NCBI GenBank assembly: GCA_022749755.1 | Contig: CM040448.1 | Span: 7,934,481-7,998,480, forward strand | Direction: 5' to 3' | Length of the DNA stretch: 64,000 bases | Source of the DNA: Azadirachta indica | Lineage: Eukaryota; Streptophyta; Magnoliopsida; Sapindales; Meliaceae | Shown here: positions 50,590-63,177 of the stretch, piece after piece | Layout: the number at the start of each line of letters is the position of its first letter | How positions within the stretch are numbered: position 1 is the stretch's first letter | Translations under genes and position numbers: made by a program | Notes under the pieces: generated by a model | The model's database searches: none | Seen by the model: the letters and a program-made list of their open reading frames with translations, nothing else | What the model was told of the DNA's origin: nothing

Positions 50590-53500
50590 AAACGACTTAA
50601 GAAATATGACTTACATTAAGAAGAAGTTTGGTGGTATTTCCACAACCAAATTTAGGAAACTCATTATAAAATTCAATTCATATTATAAACGCCCTAATGT
50701 TTCTATTAGGCAACACCTAAGGGATATATCAAATATAATATATGAGTTGAAGTCTATTGAACATGTTTTCACTAACGAACAACAAATCCAAGCTGTCATT
50801 AGGTCGTTTATAGATAATTGGGAGAATATAAAGGTAAACATAACATACAATGATAATATCGTAATATTTAATGATATTGAGCATCATCTTTAGCTAAAAG
50901 ACTATTAGTCAACTTTATATAACCACACATAAGCTATAGGTAATAAATGCAAGAGGGATGGAAAGCTTTTCAAGAAGGGAAAAAATCCAAATCATCAAAA
51001 ATTTGATCAAGGAAAGAATAAAAGAGGCAAGTAAGCCAGTAAAAAGAATGACAAGACTAAAATAACTTGCTACAATTGTGGCAAGATGGGTTATTCTACT
51101 CAGGAATGCATAACCCGAAAAAGGTATAACCCAAGTCTAATATTTCTTGTTATAGTTATGTTACTAGCTCCCTTTTTTCTAACTGAATCTCGTCCTTTGT
51201 GGACTATAGACTTAAGAGTTATAGACTATATAACTCGAGAGCAAGGAGCTTATGTGGAGTATCGTTGAATTCATTCTAGGATGAAATGGCTATATGTGGC
51301 AAAAAACACTACATTTAAAGCAAGAGGCATTTTCACTTGCAAATTGTTTTTATGTGATGGTTATACTCTGCTCCAACATGATGTTCTATACGCTCTAAAA
51401 ACTTTGTGAAATTTAGTCTAAGTTTCTATTCTTCTCAAATTAGGCTACCATTTATACTTTTATAATAATGTAATGAGACTCATTTTAAATTCTACTCTTA
51501 TTGGCATTGGTTATTTGTTGGATGGTTTTATGGATTTGAATACCGATTTTTCTAGTCATAATGACAATAATGGTTATTTTTCATTTATCACATCTTTTAA
51601 TATTTTAAATATGGATATTAAAATATGGCATGCTAGATTAGGACATATACGGCAAGATAGAATGAATAAATTAACTAGAGAAGGCCTAATAGGGTCACTC
51701 GCTAATATTTAATTCCCTACATGTAAGAGTTGTCTGATTGAAAAAGCAATTAGAAAACCTTTTGGGAAAGGAACTAGAGCCAAGGTTTTATTGTAATTAG
51801 TTTATTTTAACATCTGTGGATCATTGAATGTAAGAGCTAGGCATGAAGCCTATTAGTTTATTACATACATTGATGATTATACACGTTTTGGTTTTGTCTA
51901 CTTGATCTCACATAAATCAAAAGCATTACATTGCTCAATTTGTTTGTTAACTTGGTTGAAAACTAATTGGATAAAAAAAAATAAAAACTTTAAGGGCTAA
52001 TCAAGGATGCGAATATCTTTTTAAACAGTTTAAAGAACAGTGTATTGAGAAAGGCATCGACAGACAGTTGTTTATCCTTGGAATTCTGCAACAAACTAGT
52101 GTAGCAAAAAGAAATAATAGGATTTTATTGAAAATGGTTAGGTCTATGATGGCACAAGCGAATCTTCTACTATCTTACTAAGGAGATGCACTACTTATTG
52201 CTGCATATATACTTAATCGTGTTCTTACCAAAATCAGTTAATTCCACTCTTTATGAGTTGTAAACAGGTAGAAAACCCGATCTAACGCATTTATAACTCG
52301 TGGATATGCGGCTTATGTCCATGATCCATCACTTAAACACGGTAAATTGGGTGCAAAGGGTAGAAAATATATCTTTATTAGATATCTTGAACACTTAAAA
52401 GGATATATGTCTATAGGTGAATGGATTGATGAAATAATAACTGAATTAGAATTAGCTACGTCACATTTTTAGAAAATGAATTTCTTAAAATTGGGGAAGC
52501 AAATAAGAATATCCAATTTTATGAATTATATGATTCTAGTGATACTTCAAACCAGAGTGTTAAGGAAAATATCTAACTCTTAGAAGTAATCATACAATTG
52601 TCCCACGTTGTCATTTGAAGATTGAAGGGGAGGCTTTTATGATTATTTTGCATTATAGTGATGGGCCAAAGACTTTTTCTAAAGCTCTCACTTCAACTTT
52701 TAGGGAATTATAAATGAAAACAATGTAAAAAGAAACAAAGTCCATAAGAGTCAAACAAATTTGGGATTTGGTTAATTTACCGCTAATTGTCGAGCTATTA
52801 GAAATAAATGAGTTCTTCGTATTAAGAGAAAAGTGGATGACATAATTGAAAGATATAAGACATGAACGGTAACAAAAGGCTATACTTAAAATGAGGGTGC
52901 AAACTATAGGGAAACCTTATCACCTGTAGTAAGGTTTGCTTCCATTCTTTTGATCTTAATTATAGTCACCCATTTGGATCTTGAATTACTTTAAATGGAT
53001 ATCAAAACAATATTTCTCAATGGAGAACTATAGAAGGACATATATATGGAATAACCTTTCGGGTTTGTCACCAACGGTCTAAAGTGCAATGTTTACAAAT
53101 TCAAAAGATCAATTTATGGGTTAAAACAATCCTCTAGACAATGGTGTATTGAGTTTCATAAAGCTGTAATCTCTTATGAATTCTTTATGATTGACGATGA
53201 CTATTATATGTATGTTAAGAGATTTGAAGATAATTTTATGATGTTATTTTATAAATGGATAATATTTTGATGGCTGAAACAATAAAGAGTTTGTTAAAAT
53301 TATTAAAGAATAGCTATTTTCAAATTTTGAGATGAAAGATATGGGCGAAGCAACTTATATCTTAGGAGTAATGATCCATAGGGATTATTCAAGAAAACTT
53401 CTATCTTTGTCTCAAGAACCTTATATTAGAAAGATTCTTGATAAATTTAACATGGCTAGTTGTAAAGCCATGGATACTCCAATCTTTAAAAGACAAACTC

Positions 53501-54230
53501 TTAGCCTTAATATATGTCCAAAGATTCCCAAACAATGTGAAAAAATTGCAAGAGTTTCTTACTTAAATGTTATTGGTTGTCTAATGTACGCTATGATGTA
53601 TGCAAGACCTGATATTTACTATATTGTATGATTGGTAAATAAATATCAATCTAATCTTAGGATAAAAGCACTGGAATGCCTCCAAAAAGATTTTAGCATA
53701 TTTAAAGGGTATTGCAGACTACTCTTTAAGATAGTAAATAAGTGATTTACATTTGGTTAAATACATAAACGCTGATTGGAGTAGTGATCTAGATGATTGA
53801 AAATCAATCTCTGGATATACCTTTCTACTTAGTCAATGAGCTATCCATGAAGTAGTAAGAAGTAAACATGCATAGCTCTATCAACTATAGAAGTTGAATT
53901 TGTTGCAGGTTTGGTAGCAATACAAGAAGTAGTTTCGCTAAAGAAATATTTTGAGGATCTTAAGATTATCAAAACTATTCCTAGACCAATCATCATATAT
54001 TATGATAGTCAATGAGCTATATCTTTCACAAAAGATGCTAACTATCAATGTAAATCAAAACACACAAAAACCAAATGCAATATTATAAGAGATATTATGG
54101 TAAATAAAGAAGTGACTATGTAGTATATTTCTACGGGCCACATGATAATTGATCCATTGAGCAAAGCAGTTATTAGAGATTTTTATTCATCACACGCTCA
54201 ATCTTCATGATTATGTAGATTATGTTTTTA
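50590..54230 (+). pseudogene. old Ty1/copia polyprotein relic
   Basis: Recognisable pieces in copia order, with many stops and frame changes. Gag: MTYIKKKFGGISTTKFRKLI (50606 on), SIRQHLRDISNIIYELKSI, and the knuckle CYNCGKMGYSTQEC (about 51070). Gag-pre-integrase: WHARLGHIRQDRMNKL (about 51630). Integrase core remnant GCEYLF..FKEQCIEKGIDRQL (about 52005-52060). Reverse transcriptase: IYGLKQSSRQWC (about 53110) and MKDMGEATYILGVMIHRDYS (53332 on). RNase H: INADWSSDLDD (about 53768) and a terminal DPLSKAVIRDF (about 54150). No LTR pair was identified. It is much older than the element at 31256-36011. Confidence 0.85.
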
Positions 54231-55884
54231 AATATACTGAGATGTTACTTTGATATTTTTATGTATAAATGAAGTCCTTTTTTTATATTTATTTCTTTAT
54301 AATGTATTGCATAATGACACATATATTAAACCTCAATGATATATCATCATATTCACATTAGCTCACTTACACGAGTGATCGCCTTAATTATTGATTGCAA
54401 CAAGCTAAGATGAGACACTAATAATATCTAGAGCTTTTATTATAAAAGTGTGTCACTTTGACTAGGTCAAGATGAGGTTTATTTGATATAAAACCAAACA
54501 TGGTATATTTACTATTATGATAATATGATTATAGGTAGATATGAGATTTTAATTTGTCGTTTGAAATACGAGCATTTGAGAACCAAGTTAGGCTCTAAGA
54601 TAGCAGACTAAGCTAAGATCTATATAGCAATATTGACATATATTTTCTTTTAGAAAGAAATTGTTGTAACATGTGATTTATACCACATGTGCTTAAGTTA
54701 ACCAATTAGAAAATGAAGAAATATCTCTATGTTTCTTCATTGTGTAAAGAGGTAAAAAGTCTCACCTCAGGAAATGTCCTTACTCAGTATTTCATAATTA
54801 TTTATAAGAAATATCCCTATTTTTCAGCAGAGATGAATAAGAAATTTCATAAACAAAATCAGCAAAACTTGTTAACAAATTTGTGCCCTAAGGCCATTAT
54901 TTCTTGATAGTTCTTGCAACAAACTTTCAGAGATCATTCTTATCAAAAAACAAAAATGCATTTACAGTAATATTTTCCAAAGATGATTTTAAGTGCTTTT
55001 GGAGCCAATGCATTGGATCTTTTAAAGGCAGGAGATGATTAGTGAACCAGCTAGATTTGTATTGCGCATTTTTGGGTTTGGATGGAATTACAATTGATTG
55101 CTTGGTTCTTTTGTGGTAGGTTGTGTATTAGCACAAACAATACATTACCTTTTCCCGTACTGTTGATGCGAAAAATTCATATTACCGTAAAGCTAGAATT
55201 CATTTTGTGTTTAAAGATAATACTTATTCTGTTGGGGCAGTTTTTATCTTAACGTATTTAATATTGAATTTGCAGGTGATTCATTCTTTGCATGCATTAG
55301 ATTATGGATAGAAAAGATGTTTATTTCAAGACTACTTGTTTGGTCATTTTATTTCACTTTTTGTACTCAAATTGTTACTTCCAAAGAGGCAAATGGTAGG
55401 TATGCTGGCTGAGTTTTGCAGTAAGGTTTCAGTGTCAAGTTATTCGTATTACTAAAAGTTAGTATATTAAGGTTATTTTAGTAATTTTATGATTACATGT
55501 TAATCAATTACTGTCCAAGGATTTAATCATGTATACCTTCTATCTTATGATACCTTTTATATAAATGATACAATTTCAAATCTTAGAAGAGGAGGATGTG
55601 ATAATATCTCATAATAATAATCATGCAGGGGTAGTCGTCATTGTACTAATGTGAAGAGTAATGTTCAGTAACTATCTGTCATTGTAGGTTCCACAAAACC
55701 TATGCAATCTAAAGTGATGAAAACCAAAGTAAGACCCCTTCAGGTGGCAATATGATCATTGTTCAGAGTCATAAAATTGTTGATACTTTACATTTCTTGG
55801 TATGCATAAGCCTCAAACCTCTCCACCATCATATATCTAAATGTTATTCAATAATCTTATCCACGAACCTCTATAATGAATAAT
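54231..55884. other. intergenic DNA, probably including decayed copia 3' sequence
   Basis: The first few hundred bases follow the RNase H end of the copia relic and may include its LTR remnant, but I could not pair it with an upstream copy. No gene is supported; the frame at 54713-54907 has no family features. Confidence 0.35.
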
Positions 55885-57544
55885 TACAAAGGCAATATCA
55901 ATCATACCTGTATCAAAATAAATGTATAAATATGTAAAAATTATAGTGATTTAAGGTACAATTACAGAAAATCTCGATATTAAAGTAAGTTAAAGATAAA
56001 GAGTGATTTTCAAAAATTATTTTTCAGAGACTTTTGAAAGTGACTATCAAACATGATAAAGTGACTTTCTAGTACAATGTTATGGTACTCCAAATTGTTG
56101 CACTTCATCTTTGAACTTACTACAACAACTTAAATTAAAAAAAAAAAAATGTAATCTAATATACAATCAAACATACAAATCTCACCCCAATCAACTATGT
56201 TTACTCTTGCATCGAAAAATTCTTGAAAAAAAAATTATTTTGATAATTAATATTTTTTCTATTCAAATGAATAAAATTTATAAACACAATCACCTCATTG
56301 TTGTTAAAATTCTTTGAATTGATTAATTGATTGATATTAGAAGAATTAACAATTAATGAAAGCTTTTTGTAAAGTTGACTACACTAATTTCTTATTATGA
56401 TTAGAGAATTGGAAAGTTTAGCTGGCAAACTTGGGAGAAATAGGAAAAAAATGAATGAAAAATTAGGGAAATATGGAATGCTTTATGTTTTAAGTCTGTA
56501 AGAGTAAAATAGTCTAAATTTAAGTAGATTGGCTAGAATTAAGTAGAAATTACAAATTTGGCTAAATATGAAATTTTTGGCTGAATCTCGAAATTTTTAT
56601 TGAGTAGAAGAATGGAAAGAAATAAGGGAAAAAAAAAAAAAGAGGAAAATGAAAGAAATGAGAAATGAAAAGGAAAGTAGTGTGGAAGAATAGGTGATGG
56701 AACGTATTATTTTGTCAGTTTATGCAAAGAAATATTAAAAAACAAAAAAAGAAATAATTATATATTTTTGGAATAAAATATTTATATATTTGATAGTTAA
56801 CAAAACTTTAAAAGAAATTAAAGAATTTTCACTTTTTATATAACCTAACTTAATAATTCTATTTTAACGATCAGATAATAAATAATAAAATTTTTATGTT
56901 GCAAGTGTTTATTTTTATTTTGATTAAGAAATTAATTTTTTAATAAGTATAATAAATATTAAACAGTTGAGAATCAACTAAAAGAGTTAGTTATTAATTA
57001 AATATATTATCTTTTAAATAGAGTAATTATTAATTTAATCATAAAATTTGATTGTGAGATTTTATAGTAAGAAGGAAAGAATCTTTGTTCTCAGCCATTT
57101 AGTTAGGAATCCAAGTTAGATTCTTCATTAGTTTACAAAATAAAAATAATAAAGGTCTTGCTTTAGGGATCAATATTAATTTTTGAGCCCGATCACCTCG
57201 AATCAAACATGCCCATAAGAACTTTTGCTCTTTATTCAATATCAATGAATCTTGTTTTATCACTTTTTTTTCTCCTAAATTCTCAAAAATTTTGTTATTC
57301 CGTGACTAAAGCACAGATATTTTATCTGGATCGAATATATTTTAAGGCATATTTAAAATTGACGGCGGCCATAACTTTAAACTCGTAATTATTGTAAAAT
57401 AACGTATTAAATATTAAATTTTAATTAAAAAAAAAAAGTTACCGAATTCTACTAAAAATACTGATATTAGATATTTTTTCTAACTTTTTTAAATATAAAA
57501 AAAAAAAAAACAGATATGTTTTTCTAACCTAGTTTTTAAAATTA

Positions 57545-57900
57545 AGAAAAATCAGGTAGGTATTTTTCTTTCAATCTCATCCCAAAAAGTGATAGGCTCT
57601 GTTACTAGACATTCTAAGTGTTGATGAATAGTCTATCAATATCTCTTGCCATTACCATTAAACCTTAATTTGGCAAAACGAACTCGTTTTGGATCTCTCA
57701 TGCCATGCTAATCAAAGTACTCCTCTGTGGCTCTTAACCAGTCTATTAAGGCGTTAGGATTTCTTATCTACCATTGAATTTAGGGGACATGCATCTATCT
57801 TAACATATGCCAAGCCAAAGTCATCCCACATACTGAAATTGGGAGACCAGTTGCTAAGTTGGTGTTGCATGTTGGCTATTGTCTCTTCTATGGTACTCAC
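57545..57900 (-). pseudogene. Ty3/gypsy gag fragment inserted in duplication copy 2
   Basis: Minus-strand translation, across stops, gives PNALIDWLRATEEYFD, MRDPKRVRFAKLRFNGNG and EPITFWDEIERKI. This matches the retrotransposon gag domain pattern (DWLxxxExxF...KxxxxxxxLxxxAxxWW). Copy 1 of the duplication lacks it. No LTRs are visible. Confidence 0.65.
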
Positions 57901-58009
57901 ATTCTCCTCAAGTTTGATTCTATTTGATGGGATTGATGGGTCTGCTCAAGATCACAAATGGTCATTTATTTTAAAATGTTAAATTGAAGCATATTCTTAT
58001 AATTAGTTA

Positions 58010-58502
58010 TAAGGATAGCAATTTTTAATATCAATTTGACACGAACACAAACATGACATGAAGATAGTGAATTCAGATCAACTTAAAATGAATAATAATA
58101 TTATGACACAATTAATAATTGAGTTATAGATCACAATTAATTCTTTAAATAATTATTTTATACTAATTTATTTATAATTTAATATATTTATTTTATATTT
58201 TCATATTTTAAAAGTATTTAATTACATTTTTAATACCTTAAAAAAATATTTAATGCTGTTTAAAATAAAATTTATTAATATTTGTATGAGCAATATTATT
58301 AAATTTTTAAGAATATAAATTAAAATATATAAAAAATATATGTTAAATAGATAATAAAATTATTAAATGAATAATTGGTTTAATAAATAAATCAATTAAA
58401 CGGATAAGCTTAGGAATTTAAATGGAGTCCAATTCAAGTTTAACTTAAAATATGTGATGACACAATACGAATGCAATGCAGTAACCTAAATTACCACTTG
58501 TA
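58010..58502. mobile_element. hAT-type MITE (493 bp) with empty site in the paralogous copy
   Basis: The ends TAAGGATAGCAATTTT and (inverted) TACAAGTGGTAATTTAGG resemble the TAGGGGTGGCAATTCGGG end at position 61. Flanking 8-mers ATTAGTTA (58002-58009) and ATTAGTGT (58503-58510) share ATTAGT. In duplication copy 1 the corresponding sequence near 45957-45970 reads straight through (GGTTAGTTACTTC), confirming the insertion. Confidence 0.72.
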
Positions 58503-59002
58503 ATTAGTGTATTCCTACTTAAACTAATTAGGAGGCCAGTAGTTTCAGAATCTTCCGTTTAACTGAATGGAACCAAGTGCTTAGTATGGCCTACAGCTGT
58601 TCTCTACTGTGTTTTACTTTTAAAAGATCGAGCCTTTAGTAGCTTTGCCCAATTGTTTTTCAAAGACGGCTCTCACACACCAGACAATATTTTTTTACAC
58701 TAACACTACATAATATATATTATATACTTTTATAACCCTCAATAACCAAAAAGTCATTACCCCAATGTAACACAATGTAAAATAAAAATAACACTTGAAA
58801 ATTCCATTGGAAAAAAGGAAATAAAAAAGAAAAATCACTTCTCCTATACCCACCCCCCACTATTAGAAAATTAGCAGAAAAAAAAAATTGAAAAAGTTTT
58901 TTAAAAAAAAAAAAAAAAAAAAGGAAAACCAGTAACATTAATCCTATTAACATTCAACTGTAGCCTTCTGGGCCAGAGTATCATCACTATCACCCACATT
59001 AA

Positions 59003-62000
59003 TCACAACATCTCCGCCGGCGCCGCGGCGCCACCAAACATACTTCCGGGCAACTTCCGCTTCGGCTTCGCTTCTTGTAGCATCAAAACGACGTCTCTCA
59101 TGGAGGGCCGGTCTGCCGGATTCCGGCTAGTGCATAGCAATGCAATTCTAAGCATTTGCATCATTTCCTCCCTAACAGAAGCACAAGATGCCCCGGCATT
59201 GTTGTCCAAAACATCATTAATCCCTTCCTTACTCTTGATTTTAGACCTAACCCAATCCACAATGCTGTTCCCATCTCCAAATTCTGAATCAACTGATCTT
59301 CTACCACTTATAATCTCCATTAACACTACTCCATAGCTGTATATATCACTCTTTTCATCAACTTGGAGAGTGTAAGCATACTCTGCAAAATTAAACCAAA
59401 ACAAACACGGCCTTAGTTAATTACTAATCCAGTGCGGCACAACCCACGTCAAAAAGTCCATCATAATGATGGTCAATGTTGAAACAAATTCTACGTGGGG
59501 TCCAAATCACACAAGGGCACATCTTGCTAACACGACTTGAGAAAAGGGAAAGTATTAAAGGAAAAGAGAGCTCATCACGCGCACTGCCCATACATACTTT
59601 TCCGTATATGTGTATGTTCACACTAGCACACCAGGCACCCCGGCGAATTTTAGCATTGACCACTGTAGTAAAGGGAAACGAACCGCCCATATTATAAATG
59701 AGTTACTGTTGACTTTTTATTTAAACACATTTTTTAATTAATTTGTTAGGGATATAATTATGTAAATTAACCCCGTCGTTAAAGCGGTTAACTCAATTGT
59801 CAAATCTATTCTACTGTAAAGATTAAACATAGAAAGAATAATAAGAAAGGATATTAATAATGTAATTTATTAGCTAAAGGACAGAATAAATCATATAAAA
59901 ATATTAATTTTCTTACTTTTAGAAAGATCCGTTATTGATATCATTATATTTTTAAAATTAGAAATTAAAAATTTATACATTAATTAATGTAACGATAATA
60001 TAATACTAACATAAGTTAGAAATTATTCTATAATATTTTTTTCATACATCCGATATTTATTATACTAGTAGAATATAGTGCCCTTTTAGAAGCATTAGAA
60101 TATTCATTTATTAATCCACAGGCAAGTAAATATTTCAATAACGTATTTATTTAACAAATACTGCTGCTAACGTGCGCGCATGTAAGGGAGATTTCGTCGC
60201 CCAACAAGGGGAACAAAAATGAAACGTACCTGGCGCAATGTAGCCGTAGGACCCCGCGATGACCGACATTGACTCATCGCTTTGGATCAGCTTTGCAACT
60301 CCGAAATCGGCGACTCTGGCCTCCATCTCACCGTCCAAAAGAATGTTGCTGGGCTTGAGATCACGGTGAACAATGACGGGATCACAGTCGTGGTGGAGAT
60401 AGCAAATCCCCTGCGCCACCCCCAGCGCGATCTTATACCTTGTAAACCAATCAGCCACTAAGTTTTCTCCTTTATTTTTTCCATGCAATAAATCGTCTAA
60501 ATTTCCGTTCGGCATGTACTCATAGAGCAGCATCGTACACTCCCTGTTGCTGCAGCACCCTAACAATCTCACGATGTTTCTATGTCTCACGTTTCCTAGC
60601 ACGTCCACCTCAGCAAGCACCCCTCTTCTCCGTCTAATATTCTCTTTGTGCTTGCCCCACAACTTCTTAACCGCTATGATCTCGCCACCTGGCATTTCAG
60701 CTTTATAAACAGTTCCCGTGGACCCCATTCCTATGATCTTATCGGTCATTGACAAACACTCTAACACATCATCCGCCGTGAAGTTCAACCTTTGGAAAGC
60801 GGTTAATTTCCACGGTCCGATTTCTCGTTCGTTAGTAAATCGGCGGCCGTAATTCGCGTGGAAGCATCGGGTTCCGGCAACAAGAACAAACAAGCCGATA
60901 CCGAATGCTGCAGCCATGATCCAAACAATGGCTCCAGCTGTCTTCTTCGGCTGCTGCTGACGGCTACGTACCTCTACGTCACCCGCTGCCAGTGAATCGG
61001 CTGGGCACGGTTTCGTTAAAATTCTGCCGCAGAGTCCTTCGTTTCCGGAAAATGAAGAGGGATGAAGATTCGGAAATATCGTTCCTGAAGCTGGTATCGC
61101 TCCCGATAAATTATTATATGAAACGTTAAAGCTCTCCAAGGTGCTACAGTTTTCGAAATTTGAAGGGATTGTACCGGTGAGGAAGTTGCGGGAAAGATCA
61201 ACGTCTGTGATTGAAGGAAGTGCTGAAATCTCCCACGGAATTATCCCAGTAAGCAAATTTCCGCTTAAGTTCAATAGAAGAAGCTTTTCGCAGTGGCCAA
61301 TATCCCAAGGAATGCTACCACTGAGCAAGTTGTTTTGTAACTCGATCTTGTAAATGCTTTTGCACCCAATAAAATCTGGAATCTTGCCGATCAATTTGCT
61401 GGAACTGGCTGATAAAATCTTTAAACTTGGCGCGCTCCAGATATTACTTGGTAAACTTGTTTGAAATGAATTACCTGAGATGTTCAAGTACTCCAGCTTT
61501 GGAGCAGTGCCGAGATCTTGAGGGATGTCGCCTGTGAAATTGTTATGGCTCATGTCCATGAAGGTAAGATTCGGAAGAAGCCCAAAACCAAAAGGAATGG
61601 AGCCATTGAATTGGTTGTTCTGGATTCGTAATCTTGAAAGGGAAGTGCAGTTCACTAGACTAGCTGGGAGCTCATTCGTGAAGCTGTTGGAGAAGAGGAT
61701 GAGTTTGAATAGCCTTCTTCCATCGCAAATTGTTGGCGGGATTGGGCCTGTGAGTGAGTTTGAAGACACATCAACTGTCAATAACTTGCCATTTGAACCA
61801 AGCTTTTGCGGGAGATTCCCCGTTAAAGAATTGCTCCACAAAAACAAGGAATCTAAGTCTGGCAACTGGTCGATTCCTTCTGGAATTTGGCCGATTAGCT
61901 TGTTTTTCATTAAGCTCAGCCTGGTTAACCCTTTGAAGGAAGCTAACCACGTAGGGATTGTCCCTGAGAGTTGATTTTCTGACAAATCAAAGACCTTTAG

Positions 62001-62900
62001 AGATTTCAAGTTGCTGTAACTCTCCGGAATTTCGCCACTAAAATGGTTGGTGAACATAAGCAAAGTCTCGAGCTTGGTCAAGTTACCGAGCTCTGGAATG
62101 AGAGGACCAGAGAGATTGTTAAATGAGATGTCCAAGTACTTCAGATTTTTCAGCAATGCGAGTTCCGTTGGTACTTGACCTTCGAAGTTATTGTATCCAA
62201 TTTCTATGCGCTCGAGCTGAGTCAAGAATCCTAACTGGGGTGGCAGTGATCCTTTCAACACATTTCCAGCTAAATCTAGAAACTTTAATCTGGGAAAATT
62301 ACCATAATCCGCTGGAATTTCTCCCTCGAAATAGCTTCCACCGAGGTTGAGCTGCTCAAGAAACTTTAACTGGACAAAATCAAGAGGCAGCGGACCTGTG
62401 AAACTGTTACTGTAAGCATTGAAGAATTTCAAGAACTTGAGGTTGGATACACCAGGTGGGAAAGTTGAATTGAAGGAGTTGTGACTGATATCAATACTCC
62501 GCAGCTCCGTTAGCTCGAAAATGGCAGGCTGGAGGGATCCATCAAAGGCGTTTGCACTCAAATTCAAGTAAGTTAAGCTCTTTAAGTACCTGATTTCATC
62601 AGGAATAGCACCAGAAAGCGATCGACGAGAGAGATCCAGCGAAGTAACCTGAGCTGTTTTAGGGTCACATTTGATTCCAGACCATGAACACCAAACAAAA
62701 GACCGTTGAGAATTAGGGTTGGAAAAGGCAAGAGTAGCATCCCAATCATGAAAAGTATTAAAAGGATCCTTAAGAGAAGCTTTAATTGAGAGAAGAGAAA
62801 TGAGTTGAAGGGGAGGATGAGTAGTAGTGTTAGCAGAAACTGTTAGCAAATACAGAGTGAACGAGACGATCAGAAAGAAAAGAGTAGAATGAGGTTTCAT
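59003..62900 (-). CDS. TDR: LRR receptor-like kinase, TDR/PXY orthologue (TDIF receptor)
   Basis: TDR/PXY is the plasma-membrane receptor for the CLE41/CLE44 peptide TDIF and maintains cambial stem cells. Exon 1 is 62900-60230, exon 2 is 59382-59003, with one phase-1 GT-AG intron (60229-59383) at the conserved IAP/EYAYTLQVDEKSD site, giving 1016 aa. Order: signal peptide (about 1-23); N-cap with CSWSGIKC; about 22 LRRs with the PXY-like GGSYFEGEIPADYGN and TIPWDIGHCEKL-type blocks (here SIPWDIGHCEKL); membrane segment about 656-676; kinase about 718-985 with GMGSTGTVY, Lys745, HRD (845-847), DFG (865-867) and GSYGYIAPE. It is an RD kinase with all catalytic residues. It is closer to PXY than to PXL1/PXL2. 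The C-terminus is odd: the frame ends PAEML, while the next frame encodes 23 more residues ending DDTLAQKATVEC, which resembles the usual TDR tail (see findings). A (GA)n run lies about 240 bp upstream of the ATG. Confidence 0.93.
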
Positions 62901-63138
62901 GGTTTACTTTTGAGAAGAAGTGTTACTGAGTTGAGAGAGATCTGATGAAGTGAGGTAAATTTAAGGGAAGAAAGGGTTTTGATGGAGAGAGATAATTATG
63001 CTTTTTTGATGAAGTGGAAATGGTAGTGCATGCAGCAGAAGGAGATGGTGAGTTTCATCATCATCATTATTTTTCCTTATTCCTTAGTAGGCATGCTATC
63101 CCACATATGAACAACAACAATGAAGAGAAAACACTAGT

Positions 63139-63177
<39 letters not shown>

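Larger units (their letters stand above)
55885..58951. repeat. segmental duplication, copy 2 (immediate 3' flank of the TDR gene)
   Basis: Paralogue of 44312-46325, about 1 kb longer because of two insertions: a gypsy gag fragment (about 57545-57975) and an hAT MITE (58010-58502). The right end coincides with the likely original TDR stop (58947-58949), so the duplicated unit is essentially the 3' UTR and downstream DNA of this receptor gene. Confidence 0.8.

Noticed and set aside
61141..62350. Several plus-strand frames and one minus-strand alternative frame in the TDR exon
   Set aside because: Shadows created by the repeated LRR coding pattern.
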